Assembly: GCA_024803745.1 (NCBI GenBank) | Contig: JANJXV010000265.1 | Location: 310,001 to 374,000, forward strand | Source: Megascapheus bottae | Lineage: Eukaryota > Chordata > Mammalia > Rodentia > Geomyidae | DNA length: 64,000 nt | Direction of reading: 5' to 3' | Shown here: one piece after another, positions 23,401-37,155 of the stretch | Numbering within the stretch: position 1 is the stretch's first letter | How the letters are laid out: each line of letters opens with the position of its first letter | The notes under the pieces: model-generated | What the model saw: the letters and a program-made list of their open reading frames with translations, nothing else | The model's database searches: none | Told to the model about the DNA's origin: nothing | Program-made: the position numbers and the translations under genes

Positions 23401-24794
23401 AGGTGTGTGAAGTCATGCAATGAAGGTGTGTGAAGTCAGAATGGAGGTTTTTGAAGTCACAGAATGGAGGTGTGTGAACTCAGAATGGAGGTGTGTGAAG
23501 TCATAGATGGAGGTGTGTGAAATCATAGTATGGACGTGTGTGAAATCATAGAATGGAGTTTTGTGAAGTCACAGAATGGAGCTGTAGGAAGTCAGAATGG
23601 AGGTGTGTGAAGTCTTAGAATGGCGGTGTGTGAAGTCAGAATGGAGGTGTGTGAACTCATAGAATGGAGGTGTGTGAAGTCACAATGGAGGTGTGCGAAA
23701 TCATATAATGGAGGTGTGTGAAGTCACAAAATGGAGGTGTGTGATGTCATAGAATGGAGGTGTGTGAAGTCATAGAATTGATGTTTTTGAAGTAAGAATG
23801 AAGGTGTGTGAAGTCATAGAATGGAGGTGTGTGACGTCAGAGAATGGAGTTGTGTGAAGTCATAGAATAGAGCTGTGTGAAGTCAGAATGGACATGTGTG
23901 AAGTCACAGAATGGAGGTGTGTCAACTCAGAATGGAGGTGTGTGAAGTCACAGAATGGAGATGTGTGTAGTTATAGAATGCAGGTTTGTGAAGTCATAGA
24001 ATGGAGATGTGTGAAGTCAGAATGGAGGTGTGTGAAGTCACAGAATTGAGGTGCGTGAACACAGAATGGAGGTTTGTGAAGTCACAGAATGGAGGTGTGT
24101 GAAGTCATAGAATGGAGGTGTGTGAAGTCATAGAATTGATGTTTGTGAAGAATGAAGGTGTGTGAAGTCATAGAATGGAGGTGTGTGAAGTCAAAGAATG
24201 GAGGTGTGTGTAGTTATAGAATGGAGGTGTGTGAAGTCATAGAATGGAAGTGTGTGAAGTCATAGAATGGAGGTGATTGAAGTCAGAGAATACAGGTGTG
24301 TGAAGTCATAATGGAGGTGTGAAGTCGCAGAATGTAGGTGGGTGAAGTCATAGAAAGAAGGTGTGGGAAGTCATAGAATGGAGGTCTGTGAAGTCATAGA
24401 ATGGAGGTGTGTGAAGTCAAAATGGAGGTGTGTGAAGTCATAGAATGGAGACGTGTGAACTCATAGAATGGAGATGTGTGATGTCACAATGGAAGTGTGT
24501 GAAGTCATAGAATGGAGGTGTGTGAAGTCACAGAATGGAGGTGTGTGAAGTCATACAATGGAGGTGTGTTAAATCAGAATGGAGGTGTGTGAAGTCACAG
24601 ATGGAGGTGTGAGAACTCAAAATGGAGGTGTGTGAAGTCATAGATGGAGGTGTGTGAAGTCAGAGTATGGAGGTGTGTGAAATCATAGAAGGGAGTTTTG
24701 TGGAGTCACAGAATGGAGCTGTGTGAAGTCAGAATGGAGCTGTGTGAAGTCATAGAATGGAGGTATGTGAAGTCACAATGGAGGTGTGTGAAGT
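17456..24794. repeat. Satellite domain 1: divergent monomers with irregular long duplications
   Basis: Monomers vary more here than in the rest of the array. Long segments recur at several offsets: about 2,890-2,930 bp (18166-18700 against 21050-21620), 3,359 bp (about 18850-19300 against 22210-22660) and 2,531 bp (from 20217 against 22748). There is no single regular period, which suggests overlapping older duplications. Confidence 0.75.
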
Positions 24795-27638
24795 CATAGA
24801 ATGGAGGTGTGTGAAGTCATAGAATGGAAGTGTGTGAAGTCACAAAATGGAGGTGTGTGAAGTCATAGAATGGAGGTGTGTGAAGTTATAGAATGGAGGT
24901 GTGTGAAGCCAGAATGGAGGTGTGTGAAGTCACAGAATTGAGGTGTGTGAACACAGAATGCAGGTGTGTGAATCACAGAATGGAGGTGTGTGAAATCATA
25001 GAATGGAGGTGTGTGAAGTCATAGAATGGATGTTTGTGAAGTAAGAATGAAGGTGTGAAGTCATAGAATAGAGGTGTGTGAAGTCAAAGAATGGAGGTGT
25101 GTGAAGTCACAGAATGGAGGTGTGTGAAGTCACACAATGGAGGTGTGTGAAGTCTCGAATGGAGGTGTGCGGTCATAGAAGGGAGGTGGTGAAGTCATAG
25201 AAAGAGGTGTGGGAAGTCATAGAATGGAGGAGTGTGAAGTCATACAGTGCAGGTGACTGAAGACACAGATTCGAGGTCTGTGAAGTCATAGAATGGAGGT
25301 TTGTTAAGTCAGAATGGAGGTGTGTGAAGTCATAGAATGGAGATTTGTGAATTCATAGAATGGAGGTGTGTTACGTCACAATTGAAGTGTGTGAAGTCAT
25401 AGAATGGAGGTGTGTGAAGTCACAGAATGGAGGTGTGTGAAGACATAGAATGGAGGTGTGTGAAGTCATAAAATGCAGGTGTGTTAAGTCATAGAATGGT
25501 TGTTTTTGATGTCAACGAATGGAGGTGTGTGAAGTCATAGGATGGAGGTGTGTGAAGTCAGATTGGAGGTGTGTGAAATCACAGAATGGAGTTGTGTCAA
25601 CTCAGAAATGAGGTGTGTGAAGTCATAGAATGGAGGTGTGAGAAGTCATAGAATGGATGTTTGTGAAGAAAGAATGAAGGTGTGTGAAGTCATATAATAG
25701 AGGTGTGTGAAGTCATAGAATGGAGGTGTGTGAAGTCACTGAATGGAGGTGTGTGAAGTCAGAATGGAGGTGTGAAGTCGCTGAATGGAGGTGGGTGAAG
25801 TCATAAAAAGGAGGTGTGGGAAGTCATAGAATGGAAAAGTGTGAAGTCATAGGGTTGAGATGAGTGAAGTCACAGATTCGAGGTCTGTGAAGTCATAGAA
25901 TGGAGGTGTGTGAAGTCATAGAATGGAAGTGTGTGAAGTCACAAAATGGAGGTGTGTGAAGTCATAGAATGGAGGTGTGTGAAGTTATAGAATGGAGGTG
26001 TGTGAAGCCAGAATGGAGGTGTGTGAAGTCACAGAATTGAGGTGTGTGAACACAGAATGCAGGTGTGTGAATCACAGAATGGAGGTGTGTGAAATCATAG
26101 AATGGAGGTGTGTGAAGTCATAGAATGGATGTTTGTGAAGTAAGAATGAAGGTGTGAAGTCATAGAATAGAGGTGTGTGAAGTCAAAGAATGGAGGTGTG
26201 TGAAGTCACAGAATGGAGGTGTGTGAAGTCACACAATGGAGGTGTGTGAAGTCTCGAATGGAGGTGTGCGGTCATAGAAGGGAGGTGGTGAAGTCATAGA
26301 AAGAGGTGTGGGAAGTCATAGAATGGAGGAGTGTGAAGTCATACAGTGCAGGTGACTGAAGACACAGATTCGAGGTCTGTGAAGTCATAGAATGGAGGTT
26401 TGTTAAGTCAGAATGGAGGTGTGTGAAGTCATAGAATGGAGATTTGTGAATTCATAGAATGGAGGTGTGTTACGTCACAATTGAAGTGTGTGAAGTCATA
26501 GAATGGAGGTGTGTGAAGTCACAGAATGGAGGTGTGTGAAGACATAGAATGGAGGTGTGTGAAGTCATAAAATGCAGGTGTGTTAAGTCATAGAATGGTT
26601 GTTTTTGATGTCAACGAATGGAGGTGTGTGAAGTCATAGGATGGAGGTGTGTGAAGTCAGATTGGAGGTGTGTGAAATCACAGAATGGAGTTGTGTCAAC
26701 TCAGAAATGAGGTGTGTGAAGTCATAGAATGGAGGTGTGAGAAGTCATAGAATGGATGTTTGTGAAGAAAGAATGAAGGTGTGTGAAGTCATATAATAGA
26801 GGTGTGTGAAGTCATAGAATGGAGGTGTGTGAAGTCACTGAATGGAGGTGTGTGAAGTCAGAATGGAGGTGTGAAGTCGCTGAATGGAGGTGGGTGAAGT
26901 CATAAAAAGGAGGTGTGGGAAGTCATAGAATGGAAAAGTGTGAAGTCATAGGGTTGAGATGAGTGAAGTCACAGATTCGAGGTCTGTGAAGTCATAGAAT
27001 GGAGGTGTGTGAAGTCATAGAATGGAAGTGTGTGAAGTCACAAAATGGAGGTGTGTGAAGTCATAGAATGGAGGTGTGTGAAGTTATAGAATGGAGGTGT
27101 GTGAAGCCAGAATGGAGGTGTGTGAAGTCACAGAATTGAGGTGTGTGAACACAGAATGCAGGTGTGTGAATCACAGAATGGAGGTGTGTGAAATCATAGA
27201 ATGGAGGTGTGTGAAGTCATAGAATGGATGTTTGTGAAGTAAGAATGAAGGTGTGAAGTCATAGAATAGAGGTGTGTGAAGTCAAAGAATGGAGGTGTGT
27301 GAAGTCACAGAATGGAGGTGTGTGAAGTCACACAATGGAGGTGTGTGAAGTCTCGAATGGAGGTGTGCGGTCATAGAAGGGAGGTGGTGAAGTCATAGAA
27401 AGAGGTGTGGGAAGTCATAGAATGGAGGAGTGTGAAGTCATACAGTGCAGGTGACTGAAGACACAGATTCGAGGTCTGTGAAGTCATAGAATGGAGGTTT
27501 GTTAAGTCAGAATGGAGGTGTGTGAAGTCATAGAATGGAGATTTGTGAATTCATAGAATGGAGGTGTGTTACGTCACAATTGAAGTGTGTGAAGTCATAG
27601 AATGGAGGTGTGTGAAGTCACAGAATGGAGGTGTGTGA
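24795..27638. repeat. Satellite domain 2: 1,099-bp higher-order repeat, about 2.6 copies
   Basis: The marker cacaaaatgg occurs at 24841 (approximate alignment start), 25940 and 27039, exactly 1,099 bp apart. The surrounding sequence matches base for base in the lines compared. The third copy breaks off near 27638, where sequence turns into the other part of the 3,692-bp unit. Confidence 0.9.
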
Positions 27639-29453
27639 AGTCATACAATAGAGGTGTGTGAAGTCAAAATGGAGGTGTGTGAAGTCACAGAATGGAGGTG
27701 TGTGAACTCAGAATGGTTGTGTGTGAAGTCATAGATGGAGGTGTGTGAAGTCATAGTATGGAGGTGTGTGAAATCATAGAATGGAGTTTTGTGAAGTCAC
27801 ACAATGGAGCTGTGTGAAGTCAGAATGGAGGTGTGTGAAGTCATAGAATGGAGGTGTGTGAAGTCAGAATGGAGGTATGTGAAATCATAGAATCAAGGTG
27901 TGTGAAGTCACAGAATGGAGTTGTGTGAAGTCATAGAATGCAGGTGCGTGAAGTCACAGAATGGAGGTGTGTGAAGTCATAGAATTTAGGTGTGTGAAGT
28001 CACAAAATGGAGGTGTGTGAAGGCATCGAATGGAGGTGTGTGAAGTCACAGAATGGAAGTGTGTGAAGTCAGAATGGAGGTGTGTGAAGTCACAGAATTG
28101 AGGTGTGTGAAGTCACAGAATAGAGGTGTGTGAAGTCAGAATGCAGGTGTGAAGTCACAGAAGGGAGGTGTGTGAAGTCACAGAATGGATGTTTGTGAAG
28201 AAAGAATGAAATTGTTTGAAGTCATAGAATGGAGGTGTGTGATGTCACAGAATGGAGGTGTGTGAAGTTATAGAATGGAGGTGTGTGAAGTCAGAGAATT
28301 GAGGTGTGTGAAGTCATAGAATGGAGGTGTGTAAAGTCAGAATGGAGGTGTGTGAAGTCATAGAATGGAGATTTGTGAATTCATAGAATGGAGGTGTGTG
28401 ACGTCAAATTGAAGTGTGTGAAGCCATAGAATGGAGGTGTGTTAAGTCACAGAATGGAGGTGTGTGAAGTCATACAATGGAGGTGAGTAAAGTCAGAATG
28501 GAGGTGTGTGAAGTCACAGAATGGAGGTGTGTGAACTCAGAATGGAGGTGTGTGAAGTCATAGATGGAGGTGTGTGAAGTCATAGTATGGAGGTGGGTGA
28601 AACCATAGAATGGAGTTTTGTGAAGACACACAATGGAGCTGTGTGAAGTCAGAATGGAGGTTTGTGAAGACATAGAATGGAGGTGTGTGAAGTCAGAATG
28701 GAGGTATGTGAAATCATACAATCAAGGTGTGTGAAGTCACAGAATGCAGGTGTGTGAAGTCATAGAATGGAGGTGTGTGAAGTCACAGAATGGAGGTGTG
28801 TGAAGTCATAGAATGGAGGTGTGTGAAGTCATAGAATGGAGGTGTGTGAAGTCAGAGAATGAAGGTGTGTGAATCACAGAATGGAGGTATGTGAACTCAT
28901 AATGGAGGTGGGTGAAGTTACAGAATGGAGGTGTGTGAAGTCATAGAATGGAGGTGTGTGAAGTCACAGAATGGAGGTGTGTGAATTCATAGAATGGAGG
29001 TGTGTGAAGTCATAGAATGGAGGTGTGTGAATTCATAGAATGGATGTGTGTGAAGTCACAGAATGGAGGTTTGTGTACTCAAAATGGAGGTATTTGAAGT
29101 CAAAGAATGGAGGTGTGTGAAGTCATAGAATGGAAGTGTGTGAAGTCATAGAATGGAGGTGTGTGAACCCAGAATGCAGGTTTGTGAAGTCACAGAATGG
29201 AGGTTTGTGAAGTCATACAATGGAGGTGTGTGAAGTCATAGAATGGATGTTTCTAAAGTAAGAATGAAGGTGTGTGAAGTCATAGAATGGAGGTGTGTGA
29301 AGTCAAAATGGAGGTGTGTGAACTCATAGAATGGACGTGAGTGAACTCATAGAATGGAGGTGTGTGAAGTCATGGAATGGAGGTGTGTGAAGTCCAAGAA
29401 TGGAGGTGAGTGAAGTCAAAGAATGAAGGTGTGTGAAGTCACAGAATAGAGGT

Positions 29454-29771
29454 TGCCAGGGCCAACCGGCGGCAAACCAGAGTTCGCAGATTGGGGTTCC
29501 TGAAATCAGGGGCAAGGACTAGCAAGAAATAGAAGAGAGACAGACACAGCGGGTCCGGGATGTCCGCAGTCCAGGTAAAGACTGCCGAGACTGCCGATTT
29601 GTTTTCCACTCCTCCTCTTCCCTCCTCCTGACCCAGGGAACATCCAGGTGTTACATTCATATGGTAATTCTCAGGTCATTTGCATAGAATAGGGCCAGAA
29701 AGCAATAAGACAATAAAGCCATCGTCTGATGCAAGCCAAGGTACAGTTTGATTCCACTCTGGCTCACAACA
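29454..29771 (-). mobile_element. Solo LTR inside satellite, copy 1
   Basis: This is a 318-bp non-satellite insert bounded by tg and ca on the plus strand. The reverse strand reads TGTTGTGAGCC at its start and ends ...cctggca. Its 3' part closely matches the end of the LTR at 874-1298, so it is a related ERV2-like LTR. The flanks agaggt (29448-29453) and ggaggt (29772-29777) look like a 6-bp target duplication with one mismatch. There is no internal region. Confidence 0.85.
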
Positions 29772-32700
29772 GGAGGTGTGTGAAGTCACAGAATTGAAGT
29801 GTGTGAAGTCAAAATGGAGGTGTGTGAAGTCACAGAATGGAGGTCTGTGAAGACACAGAATAGAGGTGTGTGAAGTCAGAATGGAGGTGTGTGAAGTCAG
29901 AATGGAGGTGTGTGAAATCATAGAATGGAGGTGTGTGAAGCCACAACGCAGGTGTGTGAACTCATGGAATGAAGGTGTGTGACGTAAAATTGCAGGTGTG
30001 TGAAGTCATAGAATGGAGGTGTGTGAAGTCATAGAATGGAGGTGTGTGAAGTCACAGAATGGAGGTGTGTGAAGTCATAGAATGGAGGTGTGTGAAGTCA
30101 TAGAATGGAGGTGTGTGAAGTCATAGAATGGAGGTGTGTGAAGTCATAGAATGGAGGACTGTGAACTCAGAATGGAGGTTTGTGAAGTCATAGAATGGAG
30201 GTGTGTGAAGTCACAGAATGGAGGTGTGTGAAGACATAGAATGGAGGTGTGTGAAGTCATAAAATGCAGGTGTGTTAAGTCATAGAATGGTTGTTTTTGA
30301 TGTCAACGAATGGAGGTGTGTGAAGTCATAGGATGGAGGTGTGTGAAGTCAGATTGGAGGTGTGTGAAATCACAGAATGGAGTTGTGTCAACTCAGAAAT
30401 GAGGTGTGTGAAGTCATAGAATGGAGGTGTGAGAAGTCATAGAATGGATGTTTGTGAAGAAAGAATGAAGGTGTGTGAAGTCATATAATAGAGGTGTGTG
30501 AAGTCATAGAATGGAGGTGTGTGAAGTCACTGAATGGAGGTGTGTGAAGTCAGAATGGAGGTGTGAAGTCGCTGAATGGAGGTGGGTGAAGTCATAAAAA
30601 GGAGGTGTGGGAAGTCATAGAATGGAAAAGTGTGAAGTCATAGGGTTGAGATGAGTGAAGTCACAGATTCGAGGTCTGTGAAGTCATAGAATGGAGGTGT
30701 GTGAAGTCATAGAATGGAAGTGTGTGAAGTCACAAAATGGAGGTGTGTGAAGTCATAGAATGGAGGTGTGTGAAGTTATAGAATGGAGGTGTGTGAAGCC
30801 AGAATGGAGGTGTGTGAAGTCACAGAATTGAGGTGTGTGAACACAGAATGCAGGTGTGTGAATCACAGAATGGAGGTGTGTGAAATCATAGAATGGAGGT
30901 GTGTGAAGTCATAGAATGGATGTTTGTGAAGTAAGAATGAAGGTGTGAAGTCATAGAATAGAGGTGTGTGAAGTCAAAGAATGGAGGTGTGTGAAGTCAC
31001 AGAATGGAGGTGTGTGAAGTCACACAATGGAGGTGTGTGAAGTCTCGAATGGAGGTGTGCGGTCATAGAAGGGAGGTGGTGAAGTCATAGAAAGAGGTGT
31101 GGGAAGTCATAGAATGGAGGAGTGTGAAGTCATACAGTGCAGGTGACTGAAGACACAGATTCGAGGTCTGTGAAGTCATAGAATGGAGGTTTGTTAAGTC
31201 AGAATGGAGGTGTGTGAAGTCATAGAATGGAGATTTGTGAATTCATAGAATGGAGGTGTGTTACGTCACAATTGAAGTGTGTGAAGTCATAGAATGGAGG
31301 TGTGTGAAGTCACAGAATGGAGGTGTGTGAAGTCATACAATAGAGGTGTGTGAAGTCAAAATGGAGGTGTGTGAAGTCACAGAATGGAGGTGTGTGAACT
31401 CAGAATGGTTGTGTGTGAAGTCATAGATGGAGGTGTGTGAAGTCATAGTATGGAGGTGTGTGAAATCATAGAATGGAGTTTTGTGAAGTCACACAATGGA
31501 GCTGTGTGAAGTCAGAATGGAGGTGTGTGAAGTCATAGAATGGAGGTGTGTGAAGTCAGAATGGAGGTATGTGAAATCATAGAATCAAGGTGTGTGAAGT
31601 CACAGAATGGAGTTGTGTGAAGTCATAGAATGCAGGTGCGTGAAGTCACAGAATGGAGGTGTGTGAAGTCATAGAATTTAGGTGTGTGAAGTCACAAAAT
31701 GGAGGTGTGTGAAGGCATCGAATGGAGGTGTGTGAAGTCACAGAATGGAAGTGTGTGAAGTCAGAATGGAGGTGTGTGAAGTCACAGAATTGAGGTGTGT
31801 GAAGTCACAGAATAGAGGTGTGTGAAGTCAGAATGCAGGTGTGAAGTCACAGAAGGGAGGTGTGTGAAGTCACAGAATGGATGTTTGTGAAGAAAGAATG
31901 AAATTGTTTGAAGTCATAGAATGGAGGTGTGTGATGTCACAGAATGGAGGTGTGTGAAGTTATAGAATGGAGGTGTGTGAAGTCAGAGAATTGAGGTGTG
32001 TGAAGTCATAGAATGGAGGTGTGTAAAGTCAGAATGGAGGTGTGTGAAGTCATAGAATGGAGATTTGTGAATTCATAGAATGGAGGTGTGTGACGTCAAA
32101 TTGAAGTGTGTGAAGCCATAGAATGGAGGTGTGTTAAGTCACAGAATGGAGGTGTGTGAAGTCATACAATGGAGGTGAGTAAAGTCAGAATGGAGGTGTG
32201 TGAAGTCACAGAATGGAGGTGTGTGAACTCAGAATGGAGGTGTGTGAAGTCATAGATGGAGGTGTGTGAAGTCATAGTATGGAGGTGGGTGAAACCATAG
32301 AATGGAGTTTTGTGAAGACACACAATGGAGCTGTGTGAAGTCAGAATGGAGGTTTGTGAAGACATAGAATGGAGGTGTGTGAAGTCAGAATGGAGGTATG
32401 TGAAATCATACAATCAAGGTGTGTGAAGTCACAGAATGCAGGTGTGTGAAGTCATAGAATGGAGGTGTGTGAAGTCACAGAATGGAGGTGTGTGAAGTCA
32501 TAGAATGGAGGTGTGTGAAGTCATAGAATGGAGGTGTGTGAAGTCAGAGAATGAAGGTGTGTGAATCACAGAATGGAGGTATGTGAACTCATAATGGAGG
32601 TGGGTGAAGTTACAGAATGGAGGTGTGTGAAGTCATAGAATGGAGGTGTGTGAAGTCACAGAATGGAGGTGTGTGAATTCATAGAATGGAGGTGTGTGAA

Positions 32701-33145
32701 GTCATAGAATGGAGGTGTGTGAATTCATAGAATGGATGTGTGTGAAGTCACAGAATGGAGGTTTGTGTACTCAAAATGGAGGTATTTGAAGTCAAAGAAT
32801 GGAGGTGTGTGAAGTCATAGAATGGAAGTGTGTGAAGTCATAGAATGGAGGTGTGTGAACCCAGAATGCAGGTTTGTGAAGTCACAGAATGGAGGTTTGT
32901 GAAGTCATACAATGGAGGTGTGTGAAGTCATAGAATGGATGTTTCTAAAGTAAGAATGAAGGTGTGTGAAGTCATAGAATGGAGGTGTGTGAAGTCAAAA
33001 TGGAGGTGTGTGAACTCATAGAATGGACGTGAGTGAACTCATAGAATGGAGGTGTGTGAAGTCATGGAATGGAGGTGTGTGAAGTCCAAGAATGGAGGTG
33101 AGTGAAGTCAAAGAATGAAGGTGTGTGAAGTCACAGAATAGAGGT

Positions 33146-33463
33146 TGCCAGGGCCAACCGGCGGCAAACCAGAGTTCGCAGATTGGGGTTCCTGAAATCA
33201 GGGGCAAGGACTAGCAAGAAATAGAAGAGAGACAGACACAGCGGGTCCGGGATGTCCGCAGTCCAGGTAAAGACTGCCGAGACTGCCGATTTGTTTTCCA
33301 CTCCTCCTCTTCCCTCCTCCTGACCCAGGGAACATCCAGGTGTTACATTCATATGGTAATTCTCAGGTCATTTGCATAGAATAGGGCCAGAAAGCAATAA
33401 GACAATAAAGCCATCGTCTGATGCAAGCCAAGGTACAGTTTGATTCCACTCTGGCTCACAACA
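33146..33463 (-). mobile_element. Solo LTR inside satellite, copy 2
   Basis: Lies exactly 3,692 bp after copy 1, with the same flanks and boundaries. It was copied with the satellite unit and is not a new insertion. Confidence 0.88.
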
Positions 33464-36400
33464 GGAGGTGTGTGAAGTCACAGAATTGAAGTGTGTGAAG
33501 TCAAAATGGAGGTGTGTGAAGTCACAGAATGGAGGTCTGTGAAGACACAGAATAGAGGTGTGTGAAGTCAGAATGGAGGTGTGTGAAGTCAGAATGGAGG
33601 TGTGTGAAATCATAGAATGGAGGTGTGTGAAGCCACAACGCAGGTGTGTGAACTCATGGAATGAAGGTGTGTGACGTAAAATTGCAGGTGTGTGAAGTCA
33701 TAGAATGGAGGTGTGTGAAGTCATAGAATGGAGGTGTGTGAAGTCACAGAATGGAGGTGTGTGAAGTCATAGAATGGAGGTGTGTGAAGTCATAGAATGG
33801 AGGTGTGTGAAGTCATAGAATGGAGGTGTGTGAAGTCATAGAATGGAGGACTGTGAACTCAGAATGGAGGTTTGTGAAGTCATAGAATGGAGGTGTGTGA
33901 AGTCACAGAATGGAGGTGTGTGAAGACATAGAATGGAGGTGTGTGAAGTCATAAAATGCAGGTGTGTTAAGTCATAGAATGGTTGTTTTTGATGTCAACG
34001 AATGGAGGTGTGTGAAGTCATAGGATGGAGGTGTGTGAAGTCAGATTGGAGGTGTGTGAAATCACAGAATGGAGTTGTGTCAACTCAGAAATGAGGTGTG
34101 TGAAGTCATAGAATGGAGGTGTGAGAAGTCATAGAATGGATGTTTGTGAAGAAAGAATGAAGGTGTGTGAAGTCATATAATAGAGGTGTGTGAAGTCATA
34201 GAATGGAGGTGTGTGAAGTCACTGAATGGAGGTGTGTGAAGTCAGAATGGAGGTGTGAAGTCGCTGAATGGAGGTGGGTGAAGTCATAAAAAGGAGGTGT
34301 GGGAAGTCATAGAATGGAAAAGTGTGAAGTCATAGGGTTGAGATGAGTGAAGTCACAGATTCGAGGTCTGTGAAGTCATAGAATGGAGGTGTGTGAAGTC
34401 ATAGAATGGAAGTGTGTGAAGTCACAAAATGGAGGTGTGTGAAGTCATAGAATGGAGGTGTGTGAAGTTATAGAATGGAGGTGTGTGAAGCCAGAATGGA
34501 GGTGTGTGAAGTCACAGAATTGAGGTGTGTGAACACAGAATGCAGGTGTGTGAATCACAGAATGGAGGTGTGTGAAATCATAGAATGGAGGTGTGTGAAG
34601 TCATAGAATGGATGTTTGTGAAGTAAGAATGAAGGTGTGAAGTCATAGAATAGAGGTGTGTGAAGTCAAAGAATGGAGGTGTGTGAAGTCACAGAATGGA
34701 GGTGTGTGAAGTCACACAATGGAGGTGTGTGAAGTCTCGAATGGAGGTGTGCGGTCATAGAAGGGAGGTGGTGAAGTCATAGAAAGAGGTGTGGGAAGTC
34801 ATAGAATGGAGGAGTGTGAAGTCATACAGTGCAGGTGACTGAAGACACAGATTCGAGGTCTGTGAAGTCATAGAATGGAGGTTTGTTAAGTCAGAATGGA
34901 GGTGTGTGAAGTCATAGAATGGAGATTTGTGAATTCATAGAATGGAGGTGTGTTACGTCACAATTGAAGTGTGTGAAGTCATAGAATGGAGGTGTGTGAA
35001 GTCACAGAATGGAGGTGTGTGAAGTCATACAATAGAGGTGTGTGAAGTCAAAATGGAGGTGTGTGAAGTCACAGAATGGAGGTGTGTGAACTCAGAATGG
35101 TTGTGTGTGAAGTCATAGATGGAGGTGTGTGAAGTCATAGTATGGAGGTGTGTGAAATCATAGAATGGAGTTTTGTGAAGTCACACAATGGAGCTGTGTG
35201 AAGTCAGAATGGAGGTGTGTGAAGTCATAGAATGGAGGTGTGTGAAGTCAGAATGGAGGTATGTGAAATCATAGAATCAAGGTGTGTGAAGTCACAGAAT
35301 GGAGTTGTGTGAAGTCATAGAATGCAGGTGCGTGAAGTCACAGAATGGAGGTGTGTGAAGTCATAGAATTTAGGTGTGTGAAGTCACAAAATGGAGGTGT
35401 GTGAAGGCATCGAATGGAGGTGTGTGAAGTCACAGAATGGAAGTGTGTGAAGTCAGAATGGAGGTGTGTGAAGTCACAGAATTGAGGTGTGTGAAGTCAC
35501 AGAATAGAGGTGTGTGAAGTCAGAATGCAGGTGTGAAGTCACAGAAGGGAGGTGTGTGAAGTCACAGAATGGATGTTTGTGAAGAAAGAATGAAATGGTT
35601 TGAAGTCATAGAATGGAGGTGTGTGATGTCACAGAATGGAGGTGTGTGAAGTTATAGAATGGAGGTGTGTGAAGTCAGAGAATTGAGGTGTGTGAAGTCA
35701 TAGAATGGAGGTGTGTAAAGTCAGAATGGAGGTGTGTGAAGTCATAGAATGGAGATTTGTGAATTCATAGAATGGAGGTGTGTGACGTCAAATTGAAGTG
35801 TGTGAAGCCATAGAATGGAGGTGTGTTAAGTCACAGAATGGAGGTGTGTGAAGTCATACAATGGAGGTGAGTAAAGTCAGAATGGAGGTGTGTGAAGTCA
35901 CAGAATGGAGGTGTGTGAACTCAGAATGGAGGTGTGTGAAGTCATAGATGGAGGTGTGTGAAGTCATAGTATGGAGGTGGGTGAAACCATAGAATGGAGT
36001 TTTGTGAAGACACACAATGGAGCTGTGTGAAGTCAGAATGGAGGTTTGTGAAGACATAGAATGGAGGTGTGTGAAGTCAGAATGGAGGTATGTGAAATCA
36101 TACAATCAAGGTGTGTGAAGTCACAGAATGCAGGTGTGTGAAGTCATAGAATGGAGGTGTGTGAAGTCACAGAATGGAGGTGTGTGAAGTCATAGAATGG
36201 AGGTGTGTGAAGTCATAGAATGGAGGTGTGTGAAGTCAGAGAATGAAGGTGTGTGAATCACAGAATGGAGGTATGTGAACTCATAATGGAGGTGGGTGAA
36301 GTTACAGAATGGAGGTGTGTGAAGTCATAGAATGGAGGTGTGTGAAGTCACAGAATGGAGGTGTGTGAATTCATAGAATGGAGGTGTGTGAAGTCATAGA

Positions 36401-36837
36401 ATGGAGGTGTGTGAATTCATAGAATGGATGTGTGTGAAGTCACAGAATGGAGGTTTGTGTACTCAAAATGGAGGTATTTGAAGTCAAAGAATGGAGGTGT
36501 GTGAAGTCATAGAATGGAAGTGTGTGAAGTCATAGAATGGAGGTGTGTGAACCCAGAATGCAGGTTTGTGAAGTCACAGAATGGAGGTTTGTGAAGTCAT
36601 ACAATGGAGGTGTGTGAAGTCATAGAATGGATGTTTCTAAAGTAAGAATGAAGGTGTGTGAAGTCATAGAATGGAGGTGTGTGAAGTCAAAATGGAGGTG
36701 TGTGAACTCATAGAATGGACGTGAGTGAACTCATAGAATGGAGGTGTGTGAAGTCATGGAATGGAGGTGTGTGAAGTCCAAGAATGGAGGTGAGTGAAGT
36801 CAAAGAATGAAGGTGTGTGAAGTCACAGAACAGAGGT

Positions 36838-37155
36838 TGCCAGGGCCAACCGGCGGCAAACCAGAGTTCGCAGATTGGGGTTCCTGAAATCAGGGGCAAG
36901 GACTAGCAAGAAATAGAAGAGAGACAGACACAGCGGGTCCGGGATGTCCGCAGTCCAGGTAAAGACTGCCGAGACTGCCGATTTGTTTTCCACTCCTCCT
37001 CTTCCCTCCTCCTGACCCAGGGAACATCCAGGTGTTACATTCATATGGTAATTCTCAGGTCATTTGCATAGAATAGGGCCAGAAAGCAATAAGACAATAA
37101 AGCCATCGTCTGATGCAAGCCAAGGTACAGTTTGATTCCACTCTGGCTCACAACA
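36838..37155 (-). mobile_element. Solo LTR inside satellite, copy 3
   Basis: Lies 3,692 bp after copy 2, with the same boundaries. The base at 36831 in its left flank differs (gaacagagg against gaatagagg). Confidence 0.88.

Noticed and set aside
28470..28721. Minus-strand open frames with a repeated DFTHLHS/TSHTSI pattern, recurring every 3,692 bp
   Set aside because: They follow from three 23-bp monomers making a 69-base, 23-codon cycle without frequent stops. Start and stop positions are set by chance variants and there is no promoter or family similarity, so I did not call a protein gene.
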